From assembly GCA_002293265.1 (NCBI GenBank), contig DBCW01000007.1:22861-38509 (forward strand): a DNA stretch of 15,649 nucleotides, read 5' to 3'. A program made the translations under genes and the position numbers. The first letter of the stretch is position 1. Each line of letters starts with the position of its first letter. Of the stretch, positions 7,452 to 13,863 are shown piece after piece. Under the pieces are notes generated by a model. That model was given only the letters and a program-made list of their open reading frames with translations, searched no databases and was not told where the DNA came from. This DNA is from Eggerthellales bacterium UBA948 (GTDB taxonomy: Bacteria; Actinomycetota; Coriobacteriia; Coriobacteriales; UBA8131).

Positions 7452-8750
7452 CTACGAGCCAAACAGCAATTCGCGTTCCTCAGGATCTAAGTTGGCTCGT
7501 GCCTGATCGCGAACTTTGTTTACGCCGATAAAAAACTCTCGCATCAGTGACACGAGCAGGTATCTGCCCTTAGGAGACAGCAGTATCTGCTCATCATCCT
7601 CATATGAAAAAGCGCCTATGGATTTAAAAAACGTATATTCCATAGGCAACCCCTGAGCTACGGAACAATTAAAATCTTGCTGCCATTGAATCTTGTCAAG
7701 ACGCAGCCCAAAAAGCTGCATCATCAGGCGGTAGCGCATGCGATCCCACTTAGTGAACGGTGTCTTGCCCACCAAACTCATATTACCGCTCTCGATCATG
7801 GCGTTATAGTCTTTTACGGAGAAAGTATTCACATACAGACTGCCATCAAGATAACTAAGACCCCCGGAGCCGATGGCCGGATACTCCTCGTAATCGATAA
7901 TATACTCATCGATCATTGTGTTGCCATTACCTGTTGCGTTAAAAGCCCAAGCGTTAGCAAATGAATATGGCGGATTGTTACCGCCGGCTAATGCTTCACA
8001 GATCATGCTGTAGTAATGCTCTTCCCGCCTGTAATCCACCGTTCCCAAAGTCCTCGCCAGCGATCTGGCAACAGCAGGAGAAGCCATCAGTGGATAAAAG
8101 GTTACTTGGCTGGCATGACTTTCTAAGATGCAAGCAAGATCAGCTACCAGCATCTCCTCGCTTTGTCCCGGGAAGTTAAAGATCATATCTACATTTAAGC
8201 TATCAAAACTGTTCTTTACCTCTATCAAGCGCTCCAAGGTTTGAATGCCCGAGCCATACTTTCCGTATCGCTCCATTTGCTTAAGCAAGTTGTCGTTAAA
8301 GCTCTGAACACCCACGCTCAAACGCTGCACACGACCGGACAACTTATCTATCACCTCGGGAATAAGATGATTTGGATTTGTCTCAGTTGACACTTCCTTT
8401 AATGAAAATATATCGCGAGCCAGATCTATCGTTGAGCAAAGCTCATCGATCATTACCGTTGGAGTTCCGCCACCAATGTATAGCGAACTAAAATCGTAAC
8501 CCATATCTTTAAGCATATGCATTTCTTTTTTAAGATTTGCAAAGTATGGAACAGCACGCTCTTCAGAGAACGGATAACGATTGAATGAACAATAAGGGCA
8601 TAGTTGCTCGCAAAACGGAATATGCGCATATAGCATGTATTTTTGATCTTTGTGAGGATCAGGAAGCTTTTTTGCATCCGTGGGGCTGAGCCTAAGATAG
8701 CGATGGTTTAAAACTCGCATAATTTTAGACTGCATACGTTCCGAGAGCAT
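7452..8750 (-). CDS. HemN/HemW/HutW-like radical SAM protein
   Basis: A 432-residue radical SAM enzyme of the coproporphyrinogen-oxidase-like group. The cluster motif is HIPFCEQLCPYCSF, with C47, C51 and C54 binding the 4Fe-4S cluster. GGGTPT (93-98) follows, then STETNP, RLSVGVQSFND and a HemN_C-like tail (KWDRMRYRLMMQLFGLRLDK). The residue two after the third Cys is Phe, not Cys. This matches HemW/HutW-type proteins rather than oxygen-independent HemN, so a role in heme handling or anaerobic heme breakdown is more likely than coproporphyrinogen oxidation. Which of these applies is not resolved. A 37-residue N-terminal extension precedes the YAHIPFC strand. The start ATG at 8750 has AAGGA five bases upstream. 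No heme genes or dnaJ/hrcA are adjacent. Confidence 0.82.
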   Translation of the reverse strand: MLSERMQSKIMRVLNHRYLRLSPTDAKKLPDPHKDQKYMLYAHIPFCEQLCPYCSFNRYPFSEERAVPYFANLKKEMHMLKDMGYDFSSLYIGGGTPTVMIDELCSTIDLARDIFSLKEVSTETNPNHLIPEVIDKLSGRVQRLSVGVQSFNDNLLKQMERYGKYGSGIQTLERLIEVKNSFDSLNVDMIFNFPGQSEEMLVADLACILESHASQVTFYPLMASPAVARSLARTLGTVDYRREEHYYSMICEALAGGNNPPYSFANAWAFNATGNGNTMIDEYIIDYEEYPAIGSGGLSYLDGSLYVNTFSVKDYNAMIESGNMSLVGKTPFTKWDRMRYRLMMQLFGLRLDKIQWQQDFNCSVAQGLPMEYTFFKSIGAFSYEDDEQILLSPKGRYLLVSLMREFFIGVNKVRDQARANLDPEERELLFGS

Positions 8751-8872
8751 TCATATCCTTTGCTATACTTGCTATTGTAGAAAGTGTCGATTAATTACTA
8801 CTTCCTTAATAGCTGACCCATATTGCTCTACCCCCCGTTTGCCGGAGATTATTCTATACTTGAGAGGATAAA
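8751..8872. promoter_or_regulatory. Divergent promoter region between the radical SAM and HAD genes
   Basis: This 122-base gap separates two divergent starts, so it must hold promoters for both. TATACT occurs on the plus strand at 8764-8769 (with an upstream TG, extended -10 pattern) and again at about 8853-8858. On the minus strand TCGACA and TATAGC lie 17 bases apart just before the radical SAM gene, but this -10 nearly touches the RBS. None of these is certain. Confidence 0.35.
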
Positions 8873-9883
8873 ATGAACAGCCCTGTTATTAATACGTCAA
8901 GTACTCGTTTGCCTGATGATCGTGTAACCGAGTGGATGAATAGTGTTGATCCCAACATGTTGCTGTGCGTATCTGAGGATAAAGCGCGCACGTATCTAAG
9001 TGCAATTACACACGTATATACCGATCTTGATGGTACCCTGTTTGCTCCGGGAGGCAAGCTTTTGGCAAACCACGTCGGTGAGCCTTCCACTGCCACAGCA
9101 GAGGCTATAGTTGCTCTTAAGCAGGCAGGCTTTGAGGTTATTATTGTCACCGGTCGCAACGGCCAGCAAGGTCATGAGCTGCTACGCATTCTCAACTTGC
9201 AAACATTTATTGGCGAGCTTGGTTGCATGGTAATGGAGGGCTTTGGAGTAAATGCGCACATCCGATATGAGCTTGGCGACTGGAAGCACACAGTTTTAGC
9301 TGATCAACCCGGTCTTGAAGCGGGAGAACTGCCCGAGGGCATGACACCTTTCAGGCTGATTTTAGCAAGCGGCATCTTAGAGCGCTTGTTCGATGCTTTT
9401 CCCGGAAAACTGGAAGTGCACGAGCCTTATCCAAATGAGCGCCAAATAACCCATGCACTGCGTGGATTTGTCGATCTCGATAAGGTGGCAGCAATTCTTG
9501 AATCTCAATCTTTGCCTTTGGAGCTTGCAGACAACGGACAGATTCATCCGCAAAAACACACTTTGACCGATTGCCCGGAAATACATATTTATCACCTTGT
9601 GCCCCGAGGAACTTCAAAAGCGTTAACAGTTGGCAAGGACATCAAGCAGCGTGGCATTTCGCGTGCGCAGACCTTAGCGATTGGAGATGCGATAGGAGAT
9701 TTGGAGATGGGTGATTTTACAGGTACGACGGTAATGATGGGAAACGCGCTTAAATCACCAATTGTACAAAAGGCCATCACGGATCGTGCCAAAAATGGTC
9801 TTGTTACGCTATATACTAATGATTATACGGCTGACGGATGGGTGGAGTTTGCTCACGCTTTGTTAGCCACCAAGATATCTTAG
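8873..9883 (+). CDS. HAD-superfamily (Cof/IIB-type) phosphatase
   Basis: A 336-residue haloacid dehalogenase-like hydrolase. Motif I is DLDGTLF (nucleophile D51, general acid D53), motif II Thr is in VTGR (T93), the conserved Lys is in RGTSKAL (K249), and motif IV is GDAIGDLEM (D272 and D276), followed by VMMGNA. The long insert between motifs II and III (about 100-240) fits a type IIB cap as in Cof-like sugar-phosphate or nucleotide phosphatases. The substrate cannot be deduced. The first ~45 residues precede the HAD fold and look poorly structured. The ATG has AGAGGA five bases upstream. The dGTPase-like gene starts 14 bases after the stop and is very probably co-transcribed, which hints at nucleotide clean-up, although this is inference. 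Confidence 0.9.
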   Translation: MNSPVINTSSTRLPDDRVTEWMNSVDPNMLLCVSEDKARTYLSAITHVYTDLDGTLFAPGGKLLANHVGEPSTATAEAIVALKQAGFEVIIVTGRNGQQGHELLRILNLQTFIGELGCMVMEGFGVNAHIRYELGDWKHTVLADQPGLEAGELPEGMTPFRLILASGILERLFDAFPGKLEVHEPYPNERQITHALRGFVDLDKVAAILESQSLPLELADNGQIHPQKHTLTDCPEIHIYHLVPRGTSKALTVGKDIKQRGISRAQTLAIGDAIGDLEMGDFTGTTVMMGNALKSPIVQKAITDRAKNGLVTLYTNDYTADGWVEFAHALLATKIS

Positions 9884-9897
9884 AGAGTGAGCAATAC

Positions 9898-11127
9898 ATG
9901 GCATACAACGCCTTGTCCAAAGTAATAGAGGCACAAATTGCATCAAACCGTGCCAAGGGATGGCAAAATCCTTACCGCGCTTTGGATGATAACGCCATCA
10001 GACGTGACCCAACACACGATAAAGCTACTTTATGGCGCCCGGCATATGTAAGAGATGCCGAGAAGATCTTGCACTCTCCTTACTTCAACAGGCTATCCGA
10101 TAAAACGCAAGTGTTCTCACTTTACAAAAACGATGATCTGACGCGGCGGTCGTTGCATGTTCAACTTGTGTCGCGCACCGCTCGCAGTATTGGTGCAGCA
10201 CTTGGGCTTAATACCGATCTGATTGAGGCTGTTGCTCTGGGGCATGATATTGGACACACTCCTTTCGGACATATGGGCGAGCGCTTTTTGAGCGAGCTAT
10301 TTCACCAACAGACCGGTTTGTATTTTGATCACAACGTGCACAGCGTGCGTGTTTTGGACGGCATCTTTCGCCACAATCTAACCTTGCAAACACTCAGCGG
10401 CATTTTGTGCCATAACGGCGAGTTTGAACAGCAAGAATATCGCCCAAGCAAGCTTACATGTTTTGAGGACTTTGATGGTCTGGTCGCTAGCTGCCGAAGA
10501 CATGATGTGTCGATAAAAAGCCTGGTTCCCTCCACACTTGAAGGCTGTGTTGTGCGCATCAGTGACATGCTTGCTTATGTTGGGCGAGACAGACAAGATG
10601 CAGAGCGTGCTGCCGATAGAGATAGAGCGCCAAAGTATTCGATAACCACTATGGGATCCAACAACGCAGAGATTATAAACAATGTGAGCATTGACTTAAT
10701 TGAAAACAGCTACGGCAAAGACTATCTTAAGTTTAGCGATAAGGCCTTTGACTTCTTGAGTGGCGTAAAGCGCGAAAACTACGAACTTATATATGGCAAT
10801 GAAGCAGTCAATCGCTTACAGTCTGATCTAGTCAGGGCGATGTTTGAGCGATTATATGAGCGACTTTTACATGACCTGGAAAATGGCGACTCGGAACTCA
10901 AAGAAAAAGACGGTGGATTGCTGTACGTCTATCGTCACCACCTAAACTTCATCAAGAACCTACGCGTGCGATACAAAAATACACCGCATGGTGTTGATGA
11001 AGATCCAAATCAGATCGTTGTAGATTACATTGCCAGCATGACCGACGATTATTTTGTCGATCTACACAACCTGTATTTTCCGGACGACGCAACCATAGAG
11101 TACATGCCGTACTTTAAAGGGATGTAA
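9898..11127 (+). CDS. dGTPase-like HD-domain triphosphohydrolase
   Basis: A 409-residue HD-superfamily protein resembling deoxynucleoside triphosphate triphosphohydrolases. The N-terminal part 'RDAEKILHSPYFNRLSDKTQVF' matches the family lead-in. Metal-binding residues are His87 (in SLHVQ), the HD pair H116-D117 within GHDIGHTPFGH (H120 and H125 also conserved), and the distal Asp in VRISDMLAYVGRD (D223). Family enzymes remove the triphosphate from dNTPs to give the nucleoside and can restrict phage DNA synthesis. The substrate here is unproven. The true start is taken as the ATG at 9898, 14 bases after the HAD stop with a GAGAG/GTGAG SD. An upstream in-frame ATG at 9838 would overlap the HAD gene by 46 bases and lacks a better RBS. 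Confidence 0.87.
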   Translation: MAYNALSKVIEAQIASNRAKGWQNPYRALDDNAIRRDPTHDKATLWRPAYVRDAEKILHSPYFNRLSDKTQVFSLYKNDDLTRRSLHVQLVSRTARSIGAALGLNTDLIEAVALGHDIGHTPFGHMGERFLSELFHQQTGLYFDHNVHSVRVLDGIFRHNLTLQTLSGILCHNGEFEQQEYRPSKLTCFEDFDGLVASCRRHDVSIKSLVPSTLEGCVVRISDMLAYVGRDRQDAERAADRDRAPKYSITTMGSNNAEIINNVSIDLIENSYGKDYLKFSDKAFDFLSGVKRENYELIYGNEAVNRLQSDLVRAMFERLYERLLHDLENGDSELKEKDGGLLYVYRHHLNFIKNLRVRYKNTPHGVDEDPNQIVVDYIASMTDDYFVDLHNLYFPDDATIEYMPYFKGM

Positions 11128-11140
11128 GTATTAAAACCAC

Positions 11141-11194
11141 CCTCTGTCATTCCCGCACTCCTCTGTCATTCCCGCGAAGGCGGGAATGACAGAG
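11141..11194. repeat. Intergenic GTCATTCCCGC inverted repeat with extra direct half-copy
   Basis: CTCTGTCATTCCCGC (11161-11175) and its exact complement (11180-11194) form a perfect 15-bp stem with a four-base loop GAAG. The 16-base half CCTCTGTCATTCCCGC occurs twice in tandem, at 11141-11156 and 11160-11175. The core resembles the short palindromic 'GTCATTCCCGC..GCGGGAAT' units scattered between genes in many bacteria. It lies between convergent genes and could end transcription from both sides, though no T-run flanks it. Confidence 0.8.
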
Positions 11195-11226
11195 AGCATG
11201 ACTTTGCTGCCTAATTATTTTGTGTC

Positions 11227-11910
11227 TTACAACTCTATCTTTACGAACTTCTCTTTGGGTTGTTTGCAGAGAGGGCACTTAAAGTCATCGGGTAGTTCGT
11301 CGGCGATCTCCACATGTCCGCATACTGAGCAGCGCCATGCAACTTTGGCTTCGGTCTTTATTACGCTTACAGTTTCTACAACTATAGTCTCGATGTCGCC
11401 ATCCACCTGATAGCTTGGAGCTTTGGGGGGCACTTTTCCACCTTTTGCTTGGCGATAGTATGTATAAGTCATTGGATCTACCGGAGAGATCTTTTCAGAC
11501 TCGACCACATCACCAATAAATATCAAATGCGTTCCCACATCTACAGTGTTTATAACTTTTGCCGAAATGCGAGCAACTATGTCCTTGTCAATATAGGGCA
11601 ATCCCTGTTCATCTAACTTGTAAGAGACTTCGGCAAACTTATCTACGTCTTTGCTGGACTGAAAGCCAAATAGACCTATTAATTCCATTGGAGCATCTTG
11701 AGCTAAGACCGATACCGCAAATACGCCGGATTCTTGGATTGTTTGGGTGGTGTAGTTCTCTTTGTTTACTGCCAAGCTTACGCGTGCAGGCTCGCTGGTA
11801 ACTTGTTGAAACGCGTCAACCGTGCAACCCACAAAGTTTCCTTGGCTGTCTTTTGAAGAAATGATATAAAGTCCGTACGTGAGAGTGTGAAGTGCTTTTC
11901 TGTCGATCAT
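11227..11910 (-). CDS. Flavin reductase-rubredoxin fusion (Hrb-like)
   Basis: A 227-residue two-domain redox protein. Residues 1-155 are a flavin reductase-like FMN-binding domain (ALHTLTYGLYIISSKDSQGN, then GCTVDAFQQVTSEPARVSLA, a typical FMN-phosphate loop region). Residues about 190-226 are a rubredoxin domain, WRCSVCGHV...DDFKCPLCK, with iron ligands C194, C197, C212 and C215. This is the architecture of high-molecular-weight rubredoxin, which in anaerobes passes electrons from NAD(P)H to flavodiiron proteins reducing O2 or NO. The start is set at ATG 11910, preceded by AAGGA about six bases upstream; an ATG at 11928 lacks an RBS. The start lies only 30 bases after the corC-like gene stop, so the two may be one transcript. 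No flavodiiron gene is in the window. Confidence 0.9.
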   Translation of the reverse strand: MIDRKALHTLTYGLYIISSKDSQGNFVGCTVDAFQQVTSEPARVSLAVNKENYTTQTIQESGVFAVSVLAQDAPMELIGLFGFQSSKDVDKFAEVSYKLDEQGLPYIDKDIVARISAKVINTVDVGTHLIFIGDVVESEKISPVDPMTYTYYRQAKGGKVPPKAPSYQVDGDIETIVVETVSVIKTEAKVAWRCSVCGHVEIADELPDDFKCPLCKQPKEKFVKIEL

Positions 11911-11940
11911 GATTTTCCTTTCTCCCATTACAATTTTTTG

Positions 11941-13293
11941 CTAAGCGCTTTGAATCTGCTCCCCACCATGACTACTATTTTCTAAATCTTCCGATTGCTC
12001 TAACTTGCTTACTCGAAGCATAGCTATGCGGTTTCTGCGCATTTTTTGTACTTTAAACGAAAATCCATCGATCTCATAGATGTCACCGGCTTGCGGAACG
12101 CTGTCTATTGTGTCAAACAACCAACCGGCAATAGTCTCGTAATCCTCGGCATCTTCTACCGGGAAACCGATTTCGCGTGCGTCATCAGCCGACATGCGCC
12201 CATCAACCAACCACTCGTTTTCTGAGAGCTGAGTCACAAATTTCTTAACGGAGTCGTATTCATCCGAGATGTCACCCACGATCTCTTCTACAATATCTTC
12301 GATGGTTACAATCCCCGCAGTTCCTCCATATTCATCAACCACTACCGCAATCTGCTGATGAAGCGTCTGAAGTTCGCCAAGCAAGGGTAAGATATCTTTA
12401 GTTTCAGGAACAAACACCGGCTCACGCATGTAAGTTGTGATCGGTTCGTCTTCCTTGTTATCCATCAGCGGGTCTATTAAGTCTTTGACCATAGCCACGC
12501 CAACGATCCTGTCGGTGGTGTCTTGAAACACCGGTACGCGCGAAAATCCTGTACCGCGCATACGACCGATCGTTTGCTTAACTGTAGCTTCGGCTTCGAT
12601 ACATATCATGTCTACTCTGGGTGTCATCACCATGCGAGCCACAGTGTCACCAAGGTCAAAGATCTCTTGGATCATACGCTTTTCTTCGTCGAGCAGATCG
12701 TCATGCTCGTTTACAAGGTATTTGATCTCGTCTTCACTTACAGTGTGACGATCTTCAGCGTTTTTGATGCCAAACAGCCTTGCTATGCCGTTTGTAGTTG
12801 CCGACAACATGGTCACAAATGGACCTGTTAAGCGTTCAAAGACCGAAATTGAGCCTGACACCGACATCGCAACGTTCTCGGCGTTAGACAGTGCAATGCG
12901 CTTAGGCACAAGCTCACCAATGACAAGGCTGATATAGCTGATAACCAATGTAATCAGCACAACCGATAGTCCAACAGAAATGGCAGACAGCCATGCAAGA
13001 TTAAAGCTCTGGAACCACGCCGCCAAAGGATCGGAAAAAGTAGTCGCTGCAACAGCCGAGGTGCCAAAACTCAGCAAGGTTATTGCGATCTGAATAGTTG
13101 CGAGCAGGCGGTCACTTCGCTGGGCAAGCTCTACCGCTCGTTCAGCTTTCTTTGACTTGTCCTTAGTGCCCTCATCTATCGTTTGTTGCAGTATAGAGCG
13201 ACGAGCGCTGATAAGTGCCATCTCGGACATGGAAAAATAGCCGTTAACCAAAATAAGCAGGATGGTTATCAGGATGCTAAAAATATAGTCCAT
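11941..13293 (-). CDS. CorC/HlyC-type CNNM membrane protein with CBS domains
   Basis: A 450-residue protein: a DUF21/CNNM membrane domain (about 1-180, segments near 3-23, 64-86 and 100-125), a CBS-domain pair (about 218-275 and 285-342), and a C-terminal CorC_HlyC domain (about 350-430). Family marks include the 'SEMALIS' start, VARMVMTPRVDM, VVVDEYGGTAGIVTIEDIVEEIVGDI and DYETIAGWLF. Relatives are implicated in Mg2+/Co2+ efflux or resistance (CorC, MpfA, YhdP), and older annotation calls them hemolysins. The start ATG at 13293 has AAGGAAG about ten bases upstream. Transport specificity cannot be read from the sequence. An extended -10 box at 13325-13330 (minus strand) probably drives this gene and the rubredoxin gene after it. 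Confidence 0.92.
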   Translation of the reverse strand: MDYIFSILITILLILVNGYFSMSEMALISARRSILQQTIDEGTKDKSKKAERAVELAQRSDRLLATIQIAITLLSFGTSAVAATTFSDPLAAWFQSFNLAWLSAISVGLSVVLITLVISYISLVIGELVPKRIALSNAENVAMSVSGSISVFERLTGPFVTMLSATTNGIARLFGIKNAEDRHTVSEDEIKYLVNEHDDLLDEEKRMIQEIFDLGDTVARMVMTPRVDMICIEAEATVKQTIGRMRGTGFSRVPVFQDTTDRIVGVAMVKDLIDPLMDNKEDEPITTYMREPVFVPETKDILPLLGELQTLHQQIAVVVDEYGGTAGIVTIEDIVEEIVGDISDEYDSVKKFVTQLSENEWLVDGRMSADDAREIGFPVEDAEDYETIAGWLFDTIDSVPQAGDIYEIDGFSFKVQKMRRNRIAMLRVSKLEQSEDLENSSHGGEQIQSA

Positions 13294-13324
13294 GTATTAT
13301 TGACTTCCTTCTTTCATCCGTAAT

Positions 13325-13333
13325 AGTATAACA
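13325..13333 (-). promoter_or_regulatory. Extended -10 promoter of the corC-like gene
   Basis: Read on the minus strand, TG-T-TATACT is an extended -10 element 32 bases upstream of the gene start. No good -35 is visible. It overlaps a short palindrome, CAAAC-TT-GTTTG (13332-13343), that might bind a regulator; that is speculative. Confidence 0.45.
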
Positions 13334-13339
13334 AACTTG

Positions 13340-13367
13340 TTTGCATCTTCGAATGTTGTGTTATTAT
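13340..13367 (+). promoter_or_regulatory. Promoter of tRNA-Arg
   Basis: TGTTATTAT (13359-13367) is an extended -10 with TATTAT at 13362-13367, and TTTGCA at 13340-13345 is a weak -35 with a 16-base spacer. The -10 lies 33 bases before the mature tRNA 5' end, a normal leader length. Confidence 0.45.
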
Positions 13368-13400
13368 GTTCAAGCTCAATTTTTGAGACACCTTGAATGT

Positions 13401-13477
13401 GCGCCGTTACCTCAGCTGGATAGAGGGACTGACTACGAATCAGTACGTCGGGGGTTCGAATCCCTCACGGCGCACCA
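13401..13477 (+). tRNA. tRNA-Arg (anticodon ACG), CCA encoded
   Basis: The cloverleaf is complete. The acceptor stem pairs GCGCCGT (13401-13407) with ACGGCGC (13467-13473), followed by discriminator A and CCA (13475-13477). The D-arm is CCTC/GAGG (13410-13413 with 13423-13426). The anticodon stem is ACTGA/TCAGT (13428-13432 with 13440-13444) with loop CTACGAA and anticodon ACG at 13435-13437. The variable loop is ACGTC, and the T-arm is GGGGG/CCCTC with loop TTCGAAT. ACG (read as ICG after deamination) decodes CGU, CGC and CGA arginine codons. Its 3' end recurs twice downstream. Confidence 0.98.
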
Positions 13478-13478
13478 T

Positions 13479-13520
13479 CAACATACTCCCGAAAGCCTAC
13501 AGGTTTTCGGGAGTATGTTG
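13479..13520 (+). terminator. 16-bp hairpin just after tRNA-Arg, possible terminator
   Basis: Positions 13479-13494 and 13505-13520 form a perfect 16-bp inverted repeat (core ACTCCCGAAA / TTTCGGGAGT) with a ten-base loop, starting two bases after the tRNA CCA. It is followed by CATTTT, a weak T-run. It probably helps end the tRNA transcript, but the stem is much longer than usual and is continuous with the inverted tRNA copy that follows. Confidence 0.5.
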
Positions 13521-13525
13521 CATTT

Positions 13526-13659
13526 TGCGCCGTGAGGGATTCGAACCCGACAGGGCTCAACTGTCCAGCGGACAGTTGAGGGCCGAGTGAGCGCAGTGAA
13601 CGAGGTCTCCAAGACTAGGAGCGTTAGCGACGACGGATTGACGAATCCCTCACGGCGCA
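13526..13659. repeat. 134-bp segment with tRNA-Arg-derived 18-bp terminal inverted repeats
   Basis: TGCGCCGTGAGGGATTCG (13526-13543) and its exact complement (13642-13659) bound this segment. Both ends derive from the tRNA-Arg acceptor and T-arm. The left end matches the tRNA inverted over 23 bases (13526-13548 against 13452-13474); the right end matches it directly over 21 bases including CCA (13642-13662 against 13457-13477). Inside lies an 11-bp hairpin and a stretch rich in GAG/GCG words. The segment is non-coding and far too small for an integrase. A miniature element or tRNA-targeted integration scar is the best guess. Confidence 0.7.
13556..13580. repeat. 11-bp perfect hairpin inside the tRNA-bounded segment
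   Basis: CTCAACTGTCC (13556-13566) and GGACAGTTGAG (13570-13580) pair perfectly across a three-base loop AGC. No T-run follows on either strand. Confidence 0.75.
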
Positions 13660-13661
13660 CC

Positions 13662-13738
13662 AGATTGCCGAAAACTTCGCAGAATCCCTGAAACCCAGAC
13701 AAGCTGGATTCCAGGGATTTGCTACGTTACGGCAATCT
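13662..13738. repeat. 77-bp imperfect palindrome, miniature-element-like
   Basis: The outer arms AGATTGCCG (13662-13670) and CGGCAATCT (13730-13738) are exact inverted repeats. The inner arms AATCCCTG (13683-13690) and CAGGGATT (13712-13719) pair, with GCA/TGC extending them past one bulge. A central CCAG/CTGG stem (13695-13698 with 13704-13707) closes the structure. It overlaps the last base of the CCA of the direct tRNA copy. Nested near-palindromes of this size without an ORF resemble intergenic repeat families; copy number elsewhere cannot be seen here. Confidence 0.65.
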
Positions 13739-13863
13739 CCTCCCTAAAATGGGTCACTCGCTTCGCGCCCTCAACCATGTCGGGGATCCCGTGTTCAACC
13801 TAGGCTAAACGTTTTGTAGAGTTCTCTTATTCGTAAAAGTGAAAGTGACCGGGCTAACTTTGC
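13739..13863. other. Gene-free spacer between the repeats and the glycosyltransferase gene
   Basis: No coding sequence or strong hairpin is visible. GCCCTCAAC at 13767-13775 is an inverted match to GTTGAGGGC at 13575-13583, each beside a GAGTGA/TCACTC word. A partial palindrome centred on CCTAGG lies at about 13795-13812. Neither is convincing alone. Confidence 0.4.

Noticed and set aside
9838..9897. Upstream ATG for the dGTPase-like gene
   Set aside because: It would overlap the HAD gene by 46 bases and add residues unlike the family; the ATG at 9898 has a plausible RBS and normal operon spacing.
13479..13662. CRISPR-like array because of repeated tRNA-end sequences
   Set aside because: Only two extra copies, one of them inverted, with unequal spacing and a perfect match to the tRNA; no cas genes.
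13341..13702. Small open reading frames overlapping tRNA-Arg and the repeats on both strands
   Set aside because: They run through the tRNA and palindromes, have no ribosome binding site and show no domain-like sequence.
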